Positions 9,907 to 17,915 are shown, counted from the stretch's first letter. The stretch: 64,000 nt of DNA from Denitromonas sp. (GCF_034676725.1 NZ_JAUCBR010000004.1:1379501-1443500); one strand, 5' to 3'. Numbers and translations are program-made. The notes: generated from the letters alone by a model not told the origin.

Positions 9907-10956
9907 ATGCGCCTGATCGCCCCGCCGCTGCTCGCCCTGCTGTTCGCCTCCGCCGCCCAGGCCGCCGGGCCGCTGCCGGCCCTCGGGGTCGACGCCGCGC
10001 ATGTCACCGTCTCGGGCATCTCCTCCGGCGGTTACATGGCGGTGCAGTTCCATGTCGCCCACTCGGCCAGTGTCGACGGCGCCGGCGTGCTCGCTGGCGG
10101 ACCCTACGAATGCGCGGCCGGCAGCATGTGGCAGGCGCTGTCCAACTGCATGGCGCCGAGCGACAGCAAGCCGGTGCCCGACGCCGCCACCAGCGCCGCA
10201 CGGGTGAATGAGGACGCCGCGGCCGGACGCATCGACCCGGTGGCCGGCCTCGCCGCCGACCGCGTGTGGCTGCTCTCCGGCGGGCAGGACCGCACCGTCG
10301 CCCGCCCGGTCATGGACGCACTCGACGCCTTCTACCGCCGCTGGATCGCCGCCACACAAATCGCCTACGTCAAAGTGCCCGACGCCGGCCACGCCATGCT
10401 CTCGCTCGACGACCCGCAGGCCAACGCCTGCGCCACCTCCGAGCCGCCCTACATCAACCGCTGCGAGGGCGTCGACGCCGCCGGCCAGCTGCTCGCGCAT
10501 CTGCTCGGCCCGCTCCAGCCCAAGGCCGCCACGGCGGACGGTGAGCTCGTCGCCTTCGACCAGCGCCCCTTCACCCGCGCCGCCGGCAGCGCCGGCATGG
10601 GCGGCGACGGCTACGCCTACATCCCCTCCGGCTGCCGCGCCGGCGGCTGCCGGGTGCATGTGGCCTTCCACGGCTGCCGCCAGAGCGCCGACCAGATCGG
10701 CGATCGCTTCGTCACCACCGCCGGCTACAACCGCTGGGCCGAGGCCAACCGCCTCGTCGTCCTCTACCCGCAAACCACGCCGCGCTACGGCTGGGCCTGG
10801 TCGGGCAACTGGCCGCGCTGGGTGTTCAACCCCAAAGCCTGCTGGGACTGGTGGGGCTATGAATCGGTCGATTACGCCACCCGCAACGGCCCGCAGATCA
10901 AGGCCGTCAAGGCCATGCTCGACCAGCTCGCCCGGCCCGCGGCGCCCGGCCAGTAA
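9907..10956 (+). CDS. Secreted PHA depolymerase-like esterase (extracellular, type 2 short-chain-length)
   Basis: 349 residues. Signal peptide LIAPPLLALLFASAAQAA, then an alpha/beta-hydrolase core. The lipase box is G-I-S-S-G (Ser39 of the precursor), early in the sequence as in type 2 extracellular PHB depolymerases; VHVAFHGCRQSADQIG is the conserved oxyanion/second-half block and several cysteines (YECAAG, NACATS, INRCEG) fit disulfides. Likely degrades extracellular poly(3-hydroxybutyrate) or related polyesters. Start ATG 9907 is the one directly before the signal peptide; in-frame ATGs upstream lack one. Confidence 0.82.
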   Translation: MRLIAPPLLALLFASAAQAAGPLPALGVDAAHVTVSGISSGGYMAVQFHVAHSASVDGAGVLAGGPYECAAGSMWQALSNCMAPSDSKPVPDAATSAARVNEDAAAGRIDPVAGLAADRVWLLSGGQDRTVARPVMDALDAFYRRWIAATQIAYVKVPDAGHAMLSLDDPQANACATSEPPYINRCEGVDAAGQLLAHLLGPLQPKAATADGELVAFDQRPFTRAAGSAGMGGDGYAYIPSGCRAGGCRVHVAFHGCRQSADQIGDRFVTTAGYNRWAEANRLVVLYPQTTPRYGWAWSGNWPRWVFNPKACWDWWGYESVDYATRNGPQIKAVKAMLDQLARPAAPGQ

Positions 10957-10961
10957 CCGCC

Positions 10962-12770
10962 ATGCAAAACGAGCAGATCCTCCTCTTCGCCATCCTCGCC
11001 GCCACCATCGGCCTGTTTTTGTGGGGGCGCTGGCGGCACGACGTGGTCGCGCTGGCGGCCTTGCTGGTGTGTGTGTTTGCCGGCCTGGTGCCGTCGGAGC
11101 AAGCCTTCAGCGGTTTTGGTCACCCGGCGGTGATTACCGTCGCCGCCGTGCTGGTGCTCAGCCGCGGCCTGCAGAGCACCGGTGCGGTCGACGCCCTCGC
11201 CCAGCGCGTGCTCACCCCCAGCGCCGGCCCCACCCTGAGCATTGCCGTGCTCATCGGCGTGGGCGCGGTGCTGTCGGCCTTCATGAACAACGTCGGCGCC
11301 ATGGCGCTGCTCATCCCCGTGGCGGTGCAAACCGCCAGCCGCCATGAGCTCCCGCCCGGCAAGGTGCTCATGCCGCTGGCCTTCGGCACCCTGCTCGGCG
11401 GCATGACCACCCTCATCGGCACGCCGCCCAACCTGATTGTTTCCAGCTTTCGCGAGGGCACCGGCGCCGGCAGCTTCGGCATGTTCGACTTCACCCCGGT
11501 CGGCCTCGCCGTGGCCGTGGGCGGCCTGCTCTTCCTCGCCCTGCTCGGCTGGCGCATCGTGCCGCACCGCGAGCAAAAGGGCGGCGCCAGCTTCGACACC
11601 GGCACCTATCTGACCGAAGCCTGGGTCACCGCCGACGGCAAGGCCGTGGGCAAGCACCTGCACGAGGTCGAGCGCACGCTGGAGGCCGCCGACGCGCAGG
11701 TGGTGGGCATGGTGCGCAACGAGTTTCGCGTCACCGCGCCCAACCCCTGGCGGGTGCTGCGTGCCGGCGACATCCTGGTGATCGAGGCCGACCCCGGTTC
11801 GCTCACCACCACGCTCACCGGCCTCGGCCTGAGCCTGGAGTCGCCCGACAAAAAAGACGCCCCCAAGCCCGAGCGACGCAAGGGCGACAGCGACAGCAAG
11901 AGCAACGACAAGGAAGAGACCGTGCTGCAGGAGCTGGTGGTGCTGCCCAACGCCGCCATCATCGGCCGCAGTGTCGGCAATGTGCACATCGGCACCCGCT
12001 TCGGCCTCAACCTGCTGGCCATCTCCCGCCAGGGCCGCCAGAGCATCAAGCGCCTGCGCTCGACCCCCATCCTCGCCGGCGACGTGCTGCTCATGCAGGG
12101 CGCCCCCGAAGCGCTCGGCGCCTTCGCCAGCAGCTTCGGCGGCGTGCCGCTGGCGCCGCGCAACATCGCCATCCCCAATCGTGGCCAGGCCACCGCCGCC
12201 ATCGCCATCATGGCACTGGCCATCGCCGGCGCCGCCTTTGGCCTGCTGCCCGCCGCCATCGCCTTTGCCACCGCGGTGCTCGCCTACATCGTGCTGCGCA
12301 TCATCCCGCTCGACAAAGTCTTCGACGCCATCGACTGGCCGGTCATCATCCTGCTCGGCGCGCTGATTCCCGTCGCCGGCGCCATGGCCAGCACCGGCGC
12401 CGCCGACGCCCTCGCCAAAGGCCTGCTCGGCAGCCTCGCCCAGGGCCATCCGGTGGTCGCGCTGGCGCTGGTGCTAATCGTCACCATGACGCTGTCCGAC
12501 TTCATGAACAACGCCGCCACCGCGGCCGTCATGTGCCCCATCGCCATCAGCATCGCCGGCCAGCTCGGCGCCGCCCCCGACGCCTTCCTCATGGCTGTCG
12601 CCATCGGCGGCTCCTGCGCCTTCCTCACCCCCATCGGCCACCAGAACAACACCCTCATCCTCGGGCCGGGCGGCTTCAGATTCGGCGACTACTGGCGGCT
12701 GGGGCTGCCGATGGAGGTGCTGGTGGTGGCCATCAGCCTGCCGATGCTGCTGTGGGTGTGGCCGTTGTAG
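10962..12770 (+). CDS. SLC13-family permease with internal RCK_C (TrkA-C) domains
   Basis: 602 residues. Two membrane halves of the CitT/ArsB type flank a soluble insert with one RCK_C-like domain before a charged linker (residues about 300-320, KKDAPKPERRKG...) and a second after it. Helix-hairpin signatures FMNNVGAMALLIPVA and GTLLGGMTTLIGTPPNLI are repeated as FMNNAATAAVMCPIA and IGHQNNTLI in the second half. Likely a sodium-driven anion/dicarboxylate or sulfate carrier; the substrate is not evident. It starts 5 bases after the PHA depolymerase gene. Confidence 0.88.
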   Translation: MQNEQILLFAILAATIGLFLWGRWRHDVVALAALLVCVFAGLVPSEQAFSGFGHPAVITVAAVLVLSRGLQSTGAVDALAQRVLTPSAGPTLSIAVLIGVGAVLSAFMNNVGAMALLIPVAVQTASRHELPPGKVLMPLAFGTLLGGMTTLIGTPPNLIVSSFREGTGAGSFGMFDFTPVGLAVAVGGLLFLALLGWRIVPHREQKGGASFDTGTYLTEAWVTADGKAVGKHLHEVERTLEAADAQVVGMVRNEFRVTAPNPWRVLRAGDILVIEADPGSLTTTLTGLGLSLESPDKKDAPKPERRKGDSDSKSNDKEETVLQELVVLPNAAIIGRSVGNVHIGTRFGLNLLAISRQGRQSIKRLRSTPILAGDVLLMQGAPEALGAFASSFGGVPLAPRNIAIPNRGQATAAIAIMALAIAGAAFGLLPAAIAFATAVLAYIVLRIIPLDKVFDAIDWPVIILLGALIPVAGAMASTGAADALAKGLLGSLAQGHPVVALALVLIVTMTLSDFMNNAATAAVMCPIAISIAGQLGAAPDAFLMAVAIGGSCAFLTPIGHQNNTLILGPGGFRFGDYWRLGLPMEVLVVAISLPMLLWVWPL

Positions 12771-12857
12771 GGCAAAAGCCCGCCTGCGCCGCGCTGCGCG
12801 ACGGAAAACAAACCGGCTGACACACGGCTCAACGCGTCCGCCCTTGGGCGATCCGGC

Positions 12858-15395
12858 TCAAGCCGGTAGCGTGAACTGCGCGGCGTCGACCGGTTGGCTG
12901 AAATGGAAACCCTGCGCGATGTCGCAACCGTGGCCGGCGAGGATGTCGAGCTGCGCGGCCGTTTCCACCCCTTCGGCCACCACGCGCAAGCCAAGGCTGT
13001 GGGCGAGCTTGATCATTGCCTCGGCGATGGCCGCATCACCTGCATTGCGGTCGATGTCGCGGATGAACAGGCGGTCGATCTTCAGTTCGTCGATCGGGAA
13101 GCGCTTGAGGTAGGCCAGCGAGGAGTAACCGGTGCCGAAGTCGTCCAGCGCCAGGCGCACGCCCAGTGCGCGCAGCTTGTGCAAAATGCCGATGGTGTGC
13201 TCGCTGCCCTCCATCAGCATGGTCTCGGTCAGCTCGAGGGTGAGTTGCGCGGCGGGCATGCCGGTGTCGGCAATGACCCGCGCCACCATGGCGGTGAAGC
13301 CGTCGTGGCGGAACTGGCGGGCCGAGATGTTCACCAGCATGCGCATCTCGCCGTGCCCGGCCGCACGCCAGCGGGCGTGCTGCTGGCAGGCGGCGTGCAG
13401 CACCCACTCGCCGATCGGCACGATCAGGCCGCTCTCCTCGGCCAGCGGGATGAAGTCTGCCGGCGGCAGCAGCCCGAGCTCGGGGTGCTGCCAGCGCAGC
13501 AGGGCCTCGGCCGCCACCGTGCGCTGCGTGCCGATGTCGACCAGCGGCTGGAAATGCAGTCGCAGTTCGTCGCGCGCGAGGGCGCGGTGCAGGGCACTCT
13601 CCAGCGCCAGGTGCTCGAGCGAGCGGGCGTTCATGGCCGGCTGGTAGAGCTGGAAAGCGTTGCGCCCTTCATCCTTGGCGCGGTACATGGCGGTGTCGGC
13701 GTTCTTGATCAGTTCCACCGACTCGCGGCTGTCGTCGGGGTAGATGCTGATACCAATGCTGGTGGTCACGGTCAGCTCATGTGCATCCACCTGCACCGGG
13801 CGGCGCAACGACTCGATGATACGGGTGGCGGTGTGGGCGGCATCGTCGGGGTCGGTCAGGTCGCTCAGCACCACGATGAACTCGTCGCCACCCATGCGCG
13901 CCACGGTGTCGTCCTCGCGCAGGCAGGCACACAGCCGGCGTGCCACCTCCGTCAACAACTTGTCGCCCACCTCGTGCCCGAGACTGTCGTTGATGCGCTT
14001 GAAGCGGTCCAAGTCGATGAACAGCACCCCCGCGCGCTTGCGGTTGCGGTGCGCGTGGGCCAGCGCCACCTGCAGCCGGTCCTCCAGCAGGCGGCGGTTG
14101 GGCAGGCCGGTGAGCGGGTCGAAGTAGGCGAGGTGGCGGATGTGCGCCTCGTTTTCCTTCAGCTGGCTGATGTCGCTGAACACCGCCGCGTAGTTGGTCA
14201 GCGTGCCGTCGCGGTCCTTGATGGCGGTGATGGTGAGCAGCTCGGGGAACAGCTCGCCGCTCTTGCGGCGGTTCCAGATCTCGCCCTGCCACTGGCCGTC
14301 GGCCGACAGCTGCACCCACATGTCCTTGTAGAACCCGGGGCCCTGGCGGCCGGAGTTGAGCAGCGACGGGTTGCGGCCGATCACTTCCTCCGGACGAAAG
14401 CCGGTGAGCCGCGTGAAGGCCGGGTTCACCGAAATGATGCGCGCCTTGTCGTCGGTGATCATGATGCCTTCGAGCGAGTTCTCGATGACTTTCTCGGCCA
14501 GGTGCAGGTTGCGCTGCGAGGCATTGAGCGCCTGGTCGCGTTCGCGCAGCGCGTGCTGCAGTTCGTGAACGTACGCCAGCTCCATGCCGGACAGGATGTC
14601 GGCAAAGCTCACCAGATCGGCCAGGCTGCCGTCGCGGCGCAACACCCCCACATGGCGCACGCCGCGGTCAGTGAGCATGCAGCGCACATGGTAGAGGCTG
14701 GCATCCTCGCTCACCGTGAGCAACGGGCGGCTGGCCAGCGCGCCCACCGCGCGGTTGCCGGCGCGCTCGGCCACCAGGCGGGTCAGGTCGCGTTCGGTGA
14801 GGATGCCGTACTCGCCGTCATCGTAGGCCACCACCACCGCGTCTCGCCCGACGCTGCGCATCTGCCCCACGGCCTCGCCGAGCCGCGCCGACTCGGGCAG
14901 CGGCTGCAGGCTGCCCTTGATGATCGAATCGAGCTTGCGCAGCTTGAGGTAATGCTCGATACCCTGATTGAGCACCACGTCGGTCTGGGTGACGATGCCA
15001 CAGCGCCGGCCGTGCTCATCGACCACCAGATAGTGGCGCATGTGCTCGTCGCGGAAGCGGATCGCCAGCGCCTGCAGGCCCAGGTCGCGGGTGACGGTGC
15101 GCACCGGCGCACTCATTACCTCACCGATTGGTCGGCTGAAACTGTCGGGGTGGTCGAAATCGATGGCCAGCGCGTCGCGCTCGGTCCAGATGCCGACCGG
15201 CACATCGTCCTCGACCACGAGGATAGAGCTGACCCGCGCCAGGCTCATGCGCCGGGCCGCTTCGTCAAGGGCAAGATCCGGCGCGCACTCCAGAATACGG
15301 CCCCGGACGATCTGCCCCACCGTCACCTCGGAAGGGATCAAGGCGCCGATCACGGCTTTTTCGGCGGGTTCGGCGAAAACGACTGTGTCATCCAT
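12858..15395 (-). CDS. CBS(x4)-PAS-GGDEF-EAL cyclic-di-GMP signalling protein
   Basis: 845 residues. Order: two CBS pairs (residues about 20-285), a coiled segment, a PAS domain with PAC (about 300-420), GGDEF and EAL. The cyclase loop is intact (GGDEF at 502-506) with an RxxD product-inhibition site five residues before it (REDD). The EAL domain has E-A-L at 630-632, NISARQF, DDFGTGYSSL and EGVET, so both activities look possible. Cytosolic: no membrane helix. The CBS pairs suggest control by adenine nucleotides. Start ATG at 15395 was chosen because the upstream frame shows no homology; no strong ribosome-binding site is visible. Confidence 0.93.
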   Translation of the reverse strand: MDDTVVFAEPAEKAVIGALIPSEVTVGQIVRGRILECAPDLALDEAARRMSLARVSSILVVEDDVPVGIWTERDALAIDFDHPDSFSRPIGEVMSAPVRTVTRDLGLQALAIRFRDEHMRHYLVVDEHGRRCGIVTQTDVVLNQGIEHYLKLRKLDSIIKGSLQPLPESARLGEAVGQMRSVGRDAVVVAYDDGEYGILTERDLTRLVAERAGNRAVGALASRPLLTVSEDASLYHVRCMLTDRGVRHVGVLRRDGSLADLVSFADILSGMELAYVHELQHALRERDQALNASQRNLHLAEKVIENSLEGIMITDDKARIISVNPAFTRLTGFRPEEVIGRNPSLLNSGRQGPGFYKDMWVQLSADGQWQGEIWNRRKSGELFPELLTITAIKDRDGTLTNYAAVFSDISQLKENEAHIRHLAYFDPLTGLPNRRLLEDRLQVALAHAHRNRKRAGVLFIDLDRFKRINDSLGHEVGDKLLTEVARRLCACLREDDTVARMGGDEFIVVLSDLTDPDDAAHTATRIIESLRRPVQVDAHELTVTTSIGISIYPDDSRESVELIKNADTAMYRAKDEGRNAFQLYQPAMNARSLEHLALESALHRALARDELRLHFQPLVDIGTQRTVAAEALLRWQHPELGLLPPADFIPLAEESGLIVPIGEWVLHAACQQHARWRAAGHGEMRMLVNISARQFRHDGFTAMVARVIADTGMPAAQLTLELTETMLMEGSEHTIGILHKLRALGVRLALDDFGTGYSSLAYLKRFPIDELKIDRLFIRDIDRNAGDAAIAEAMIKLAHSLGLRVVAEGVETAAQLDILAGHGCDIAQGFHFSQPVDAAQFTLPA

Positions 15396-15664
15396 CTCGG
15401 AGCGTTCGCGATCGTGGCGGATACCTGCCGCAGCATCGTGTGCCTGCAGCGCAAAGCCCCGCCTGGCAGCCGGATCGGCTGCTTGCGGAGCGCGCGACAC
15501 CTTAGCACCGCGGGGGAAGTCACGCTAGCGGATAGATCAATGAGTGGAGCAAGGGGGCGCGACCCCTGATGCATCAGCGATGGGGCAGGTCAGGGGGGCG
15601 GGAATGTGGCAATTCAAGACCCTTGCGCCTTGCGCCTGCACCAAACCCGGGGCGATTCAACCCG
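15396..15664. other. Intergenic region after the cassette array
   Basis: About 270 bases between the upstream side of the GGDEF/EAL gene and the end of the last cassette. No gene, attC-like palindrome or clear terminator is visible, so the left border of the array is undefined here. Confidence 0.5.
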
Positions 15665-15916
15665 TCAACCGATACGGCGCCCGCCAAACAAGCCACGGAC
15701 ACCCCATACCACAGCCAGCGACACCACAAACGAGCCGGCCAATGCGGCAATCAGTTCGATATCAGAGGCAAGGCCGGGATTTGCGCCATCAGAGAGTCGA
15801 GCGTTAATCCACGTCCAGGCCGCCTCCGACCAGTCACTGGCAAGCCACAACCTCATCTGTACATAGGTGAGCACCAGTGTGGCCGCGCTCATGGAGGCAA
15901 TCGTGCGGGGTTTCAT
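15665..15916 (-). CDS. Small two-helix membrane protein, candidate immunity protein
   Basis: 83 residues with two hydrophobic stretches (SMSAATLVLTYVQMRLWL and IELIAALAGSFVVSLAVVWGV) joined by a polar, tryptophan-containing loop, probably periplasmic. No recognised family. Its ATG overlaps the stop of the DUF2778-like gene by 4 bases (ATGA). A small membrane or periplasmic protein tightly coupled to a peptidoglycan-targeting enzyme is the arrangement expected of an immunity protein, but this is inference from position only. Confidence 0.6.
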   Translation of the reverse strand: MKPRTIASMSAATLVLTYVQMRLWLASDWSEAAWTWINARLSDGANPGLASDIELIAALAGSFVVSLAVVWGVRGLFGGRRIG

Positions 15917-16371
15917 GTCACCACCAAGCTGCCATAGGCCTGCAAGGAGGCACCAGGCACTGCTTGTGGGCGAACGCTTTTGAGCAGGGTGCGCAGATGG
16001 ACATAGTCTGCGGCACGGTCAATCACCACGCAGCCTTCGCTTCTTCCGAGCCGTCCTTTTGGGTGCAGCCGAAAATTGCCGCGTTTGACCGCGTCGCAAA
16101 AGGTTTCGTCGTCAATTCGCCCGTCTGCGGCGTACAGCGCAAACCAATCGTCCCGACCCGTAAAGAAGTCTCTGAGCGGACCGAGCAGGCCGCCGGATTG
16201 GCGGTCGAAGATGTAATAGGTGCCAGGTGGGATCGGGCCTATACCCGCCGTGCAGGCCTTGGAACGCTTGTTTGCTGCTGTACCGAGGCCAGAGAATGCC
16301 GGGAGCGCGAGGGCGCCGACCTTGAACATGCTCAGCGCTTCATCGTTGAGTTTGAACGTGCAACGAAACAT
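15913..16371 (-). CDS. DUF2778/Tlde1-like L,D-transpeptidase-fold protein, candidate cell-wall toxin
   Basis: 152 residues. The C-terminal half carries the family pattern: IGPIPPGTYYIFDR, then LHPKGRLGRSEGCVVI, in which His and the Ser-x-Gly-Cys motif supply the catalytic His and Cys of the YkuD/Tlde1 fold. Tlde1 proteins of this family are T6SS effectors that cut or exchange peptidoglycan tetrapeptide stems. The start ATG at 16371 (MFRCTFKLNDEALS) matches the family's short beta N-terminus; the frame is open 80 codons further but that part runs through the attC-like site. No signal peptide. Base composition is visibly more AT-rich than the chromosome around it. Confidence 0.7.
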   Translation of the reverse strand: MFRCTFKLNDEALSMFKVGALALPAFSGLGTAANKRSKACTAGIGPIPPGTYYIFDRQSGGLLGPLRDFFTGRDDWFALYAADGRIDDETFCDAVKRGNFRLHPKGRLGRSEGCVVIDRAADYVHLRTLLKSVRPQAVPGASLQAYGSLVVT

Positions 16372-16525
16372 AACTTTGACTCTCTGCATTTGGTGCCAGA
16401 GATGAAGCGTAACGCCTTCTTTGGAAATGTCATAAGCATGTTGCGTATTGCCGGCCTTTTGCTGAACTCGGCAGCTCCGATCCGAATTGAAGAGAACGGT
16501 TCGATGGAGATGTCGTATTTCAAGA

Positions 16526-16594
16526 CCCCAACGCCCTGACCCTCTCGGCTTCCAAGCCGGCTGTTGGAGCGTCCCTCTCGAAGCGTTGTTAGAA
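16526..16594 (-). repeat. attC-like site 3
   Basis: On the minus strand it begins TTCTAAC and ends GTTGGGG, with AACGCTTC near the left end and GGGCGTT near the right. The ends match the attC consensus with one deviation each and the internal pairing is weaker than in the other two sites. The stop codon of the preceding lipoprotein gene lies 2 bases before it. Confidence 0.5.
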
Positions 16595-16595
16595 A

Positions 16596-16979
16596 TTAAC
16601 GATCGGTCCATCGAACTGCCACGGCTTTGATGGACTTGCCGTTAATGGCCATCAACATACCACCCACCGGCATCATGCCTTGATTTCTGGTGGACGTATC
16701 TATCAGAACGGCGTCCGCGCCCATTGCTCCAGCGCGGACACGTAGCGCTTGAATCATTTCGTCGTAGGTTTGAGAGCCTGGACCTTCCTCAACGTCAAAG
16801 ATGCCGATTTCTTTGTAAGGGCGCTTCAAGCCGCCCGTAGCAACAACCGCAACCTTATCTGGCGCAACAGACGGATAGCTCTCACCCGAAAGTTTAGCGA
16901 CGTTGATTGTTGGGCCAGCACACCCGACAACGAGAAGTGACAGAAAAGCTAAGGAAAAGAATCTGAAGAAGCGGCTCAT
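16596..16979 (-). CDS. Small lipoprotein of unknown function (cassette gene)
   Basis: 127 residues. A lipoprotein signal peptide FFSLAFLSLLVVGCAG places Cys20 as the lipidated residue. The mature part (VAKLSGESYPSVAPDKVAVV...YKEIGIFDVEEGPG...RAGAMGADAVLIDTS) resembles the short domain in which a lipoprotein binds or senses ligand via a GADAV motif, as in outer-membrane stress lipoproteins, but I do not recognise the family. ATG with AGGGAA six bases upstream. The gene ends 2 bases before an attC-like site. Confidence 0.75.
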   Translation of the reverse strand: MSRFFRFFSLAFLSLLVVGCAGPTINVAKLSGESYPSVAPDKVAVVATGGLKRPYKEIGIFDVEEGPGSQTYDEMIQALRVRAGAMGADAVLIDTSTRNQGMMPVGGMLMAINGKSIKAVAVRWTDR

Positions 16980-17004
16980 AAGTATTCCCTGCTATTGCTG
17001 AGAT

Positions 17005-17074
17005 TTCTAACGTAAGCTCAGCCGACGGCAAAATGCGCAGCGTTTTGACGGTCGGATGCAGCGTATTGTTGGGC
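17005..17074 (-). repeat. attC-like site 2
   Basis: The best end match in the array: on the minus strand it opens with GCCCAAC (RYYYAAC) followed by AATACGCTGCATCCGAC and closes with GTCGGCTGAGCTTACGTTAGAA. The arms pair imperfectly with unpaired single bases, as in attC sites; the core GTTAGAA differs from GTTRRRY at the last base. It lies 12 bases after the stop of the upstream cassette gene. Confidence 0.65.
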
Positions 17075-17086
17075 GGAAGATAATAT

Positions 17087-17359
17087 TCATCTACAACTGA
17101 ATTGGACTTCCGCTCCCGCATAGGACGAGTAAGGGGTATAGGGTTTTGCATCAGAACTTTGCACGACCATTTGCTTTCCTTGGTTTGCGCAGAACGCAGC
17201 GGCTTCTTTTAAAATTTCGACTTTGGTTGAATTTCCGTTATAAGCCCAGAACTCCTCTTTTTCATAGACATAATTCCCTCCGCCGAGATCAACGATGCCA
17301 GAATTTGTCGCGCAGCCACCCAATACAATCAGAGCAACTGAAAAAATGACGATCCGCAT
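17087..17359 (-). CDS. Small lipoprotein of unknown function (cassette gene)
   Basis: 90 residues. Signal peptide VIFSVALIVLGGCATNSG with lipobox LGGC (Cys16). The mature part has a short beta region (GGNYVYEKEEFWAYNG), a helix (STKVEILKEAAAFCANQGKQMVVQSS) and a C-terminal cysteine; this layout is common in small cassette-encoded and phage-associated lipoproteins of unknown role. The ATG at 17359 has AAGGAG seven bases upstream, which decides the start against the longer open frame reading through the attC-like site. Confidence 0.8.
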   Translation of the reverse strand: MRIVIFSVALIVLGGCATNSGIVDLGGGNYVYEKEEFWAYNGNSTKVEILKEAAAFCANQGKQMVVQSSDAKPYTPYSSYAGAEVQFSCR

Positions 17360-17382
17360 AATTTCTCCTTTTAATTTAAACA

Positions 17383-17460
17383 GCCCAACGCCCAGCTTCA
17401 GGCGCTGCCACGCTGACGCGAAGCGGCGGCGTGGCAGCGCCTGGAAGCGTTGGTTGGGAC
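17383..17460 (-). repeat. attC-like site 1
   Basis: Strong palindrome: on the minus strand CCAACGC..TTCCAGGCGCTGCCACGC pairs with GCGTGGCAGCGCCTGAAGC..GCGTTGGGC. The right end GTTGGGC fits GTTRRRY exactly. One extra unpaired base in one arm (TTCCAGG against TTC-AGG) is the extrahelical-base feature of attC sites. It starts 13 bases after the preceding cassette gene stops. Confidence 0.72.
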
Positions 17461-17472
17461 GAAGTGCCAAGC

Positions 17473-17859
17473 TCATTGGTTGTAAATGGCAAGGTAAACG
17501 AGCGAGAAGCCCGCCACATATATGAATGAGCTGTACGTGTAGTACGAGCTTGTCTTTGCTGAGGATAAGGCCATAAGCCGAACTGTATCTGCGTCTTCTC
17601 CAGCAAAAGACAACATAGCCCCCGCGACTTTTCGCTGTTTCCGAGCAATGGAGAATAACCAAGCGGAAGCAAGAACGACCTGCCACAAAAAAAACTTGTG
17701 GTGTGCGAATGCGAACAGCAAATAGCCAACCAGTGCACTGTGCGCGAGCAAAACTGGAAGTGCCTTCCAGAAATAGGCGTGATATGTGGTGAGACGAAAA
17801 ATCTGCATGAGCACGAGATGGCTCACCAGCAGAAATGCGACGAACTTGATGATGTCCAC
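17473..17859 (-). CDS. Small membrane protein of unknown function (first cassette gene)
   Basis: 128 residues with about four hydrophobic helices (IIKFVAFLLVSHLVLMQIF; LLAHSALVGYLLFAFAHHKFFLWQVVLASAW; a short loop; SSFIYVAGFSLVYLAIY). No family recognised. Start is a GTG at 17859, 14 bases after the GTTGGGC core, the usual distance for a cassette gene; the ATG choice is not available in this frame nearby. It carries no ribosome-binding site of note. Confidence 0.65.
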   Translation of the reverse strand: MDIIKFVAFLLVSHLVLMQIFRLTTYHAYFWKALPVLLAHSALVGYLLFAFAHHKFFLWQVVLASAWLFSIARKQRKVAGAMLSFAGEDADTVRLMALSSAKTSSYYTYSSFIYVAGFSLVYLAIYNQ

Positions 17860-17872
17860 TGGCTTCCCCTAG

Positions 17873-17879
17873 GCCCAAC
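17873..17879 (-). other. Recombination core-like GTTGGGC at the head of the array
   Basis: GTTGGGC on the minus strand fits GTTRRRY and stands 14 bases before the first cassette gene. It has no palindromic partner on its upstream side, so it could be the remains of an attI-type junction. Confidence 0.45.
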
Positions 17880-17887
17880 TATAAGTA

Positions 17888-17915
17888 GACACCAAATGGT
17901 GTCGTAAACGTTTAC
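17888..17915. promoter_or_regulatory. Two adjacent palindromes
   Basis: GACACCA-AA-TGGTGTC (17888-17903) abuts GTAAACGTTTAC (17904-17915), a perfect 12-base palindrome. The second has the shape of a LacI-family operator. They lie just upstream of the cassette array when read on the minus strand, where an array promoter would be expected. No regulator gene is adjacent. Confidence 0.4.

Larger units (their letters stand above)
15665..16371 (-). other. Terminal cassette: toxin/immunity-like gene pair
   Basis: The two genes listed separately here (DUF2778-like and small membrane protein) overlap by 4 bases and form the last unit after the attC-like site at 16526-16594. No attC-like site closes the unit on its left. 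Confidence 0.5.
15665..17879 (-). mobile_element. Integron-type cassette cluster lacking an integrase (CALIN)
   Basis: Five small minus-strand genes in four units, separated by three 69-78 base imperfect palindromes with attC-like ends (GTTRRRY-type core on one side and RYYYAAC-type inverse core on the other). Each gene stops within 2-13 bases of the following palindrome, and the first unit begins just after a GTTGGGC core at 17873-17879. Gene size, tight packing, the common orientation and the AT-rich composition all fit integron cassettes. No intI is in the window. The array borders are not certain on either side. Confidence 0.65.

Noticed and set aside
15913..16611. A 232-residue start for the DUF2778-like protein
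   Set aside because: The first 80 codons run through the attC-like site and have no family resemblance; the ATG at 16371 begins at the expected beta strand.
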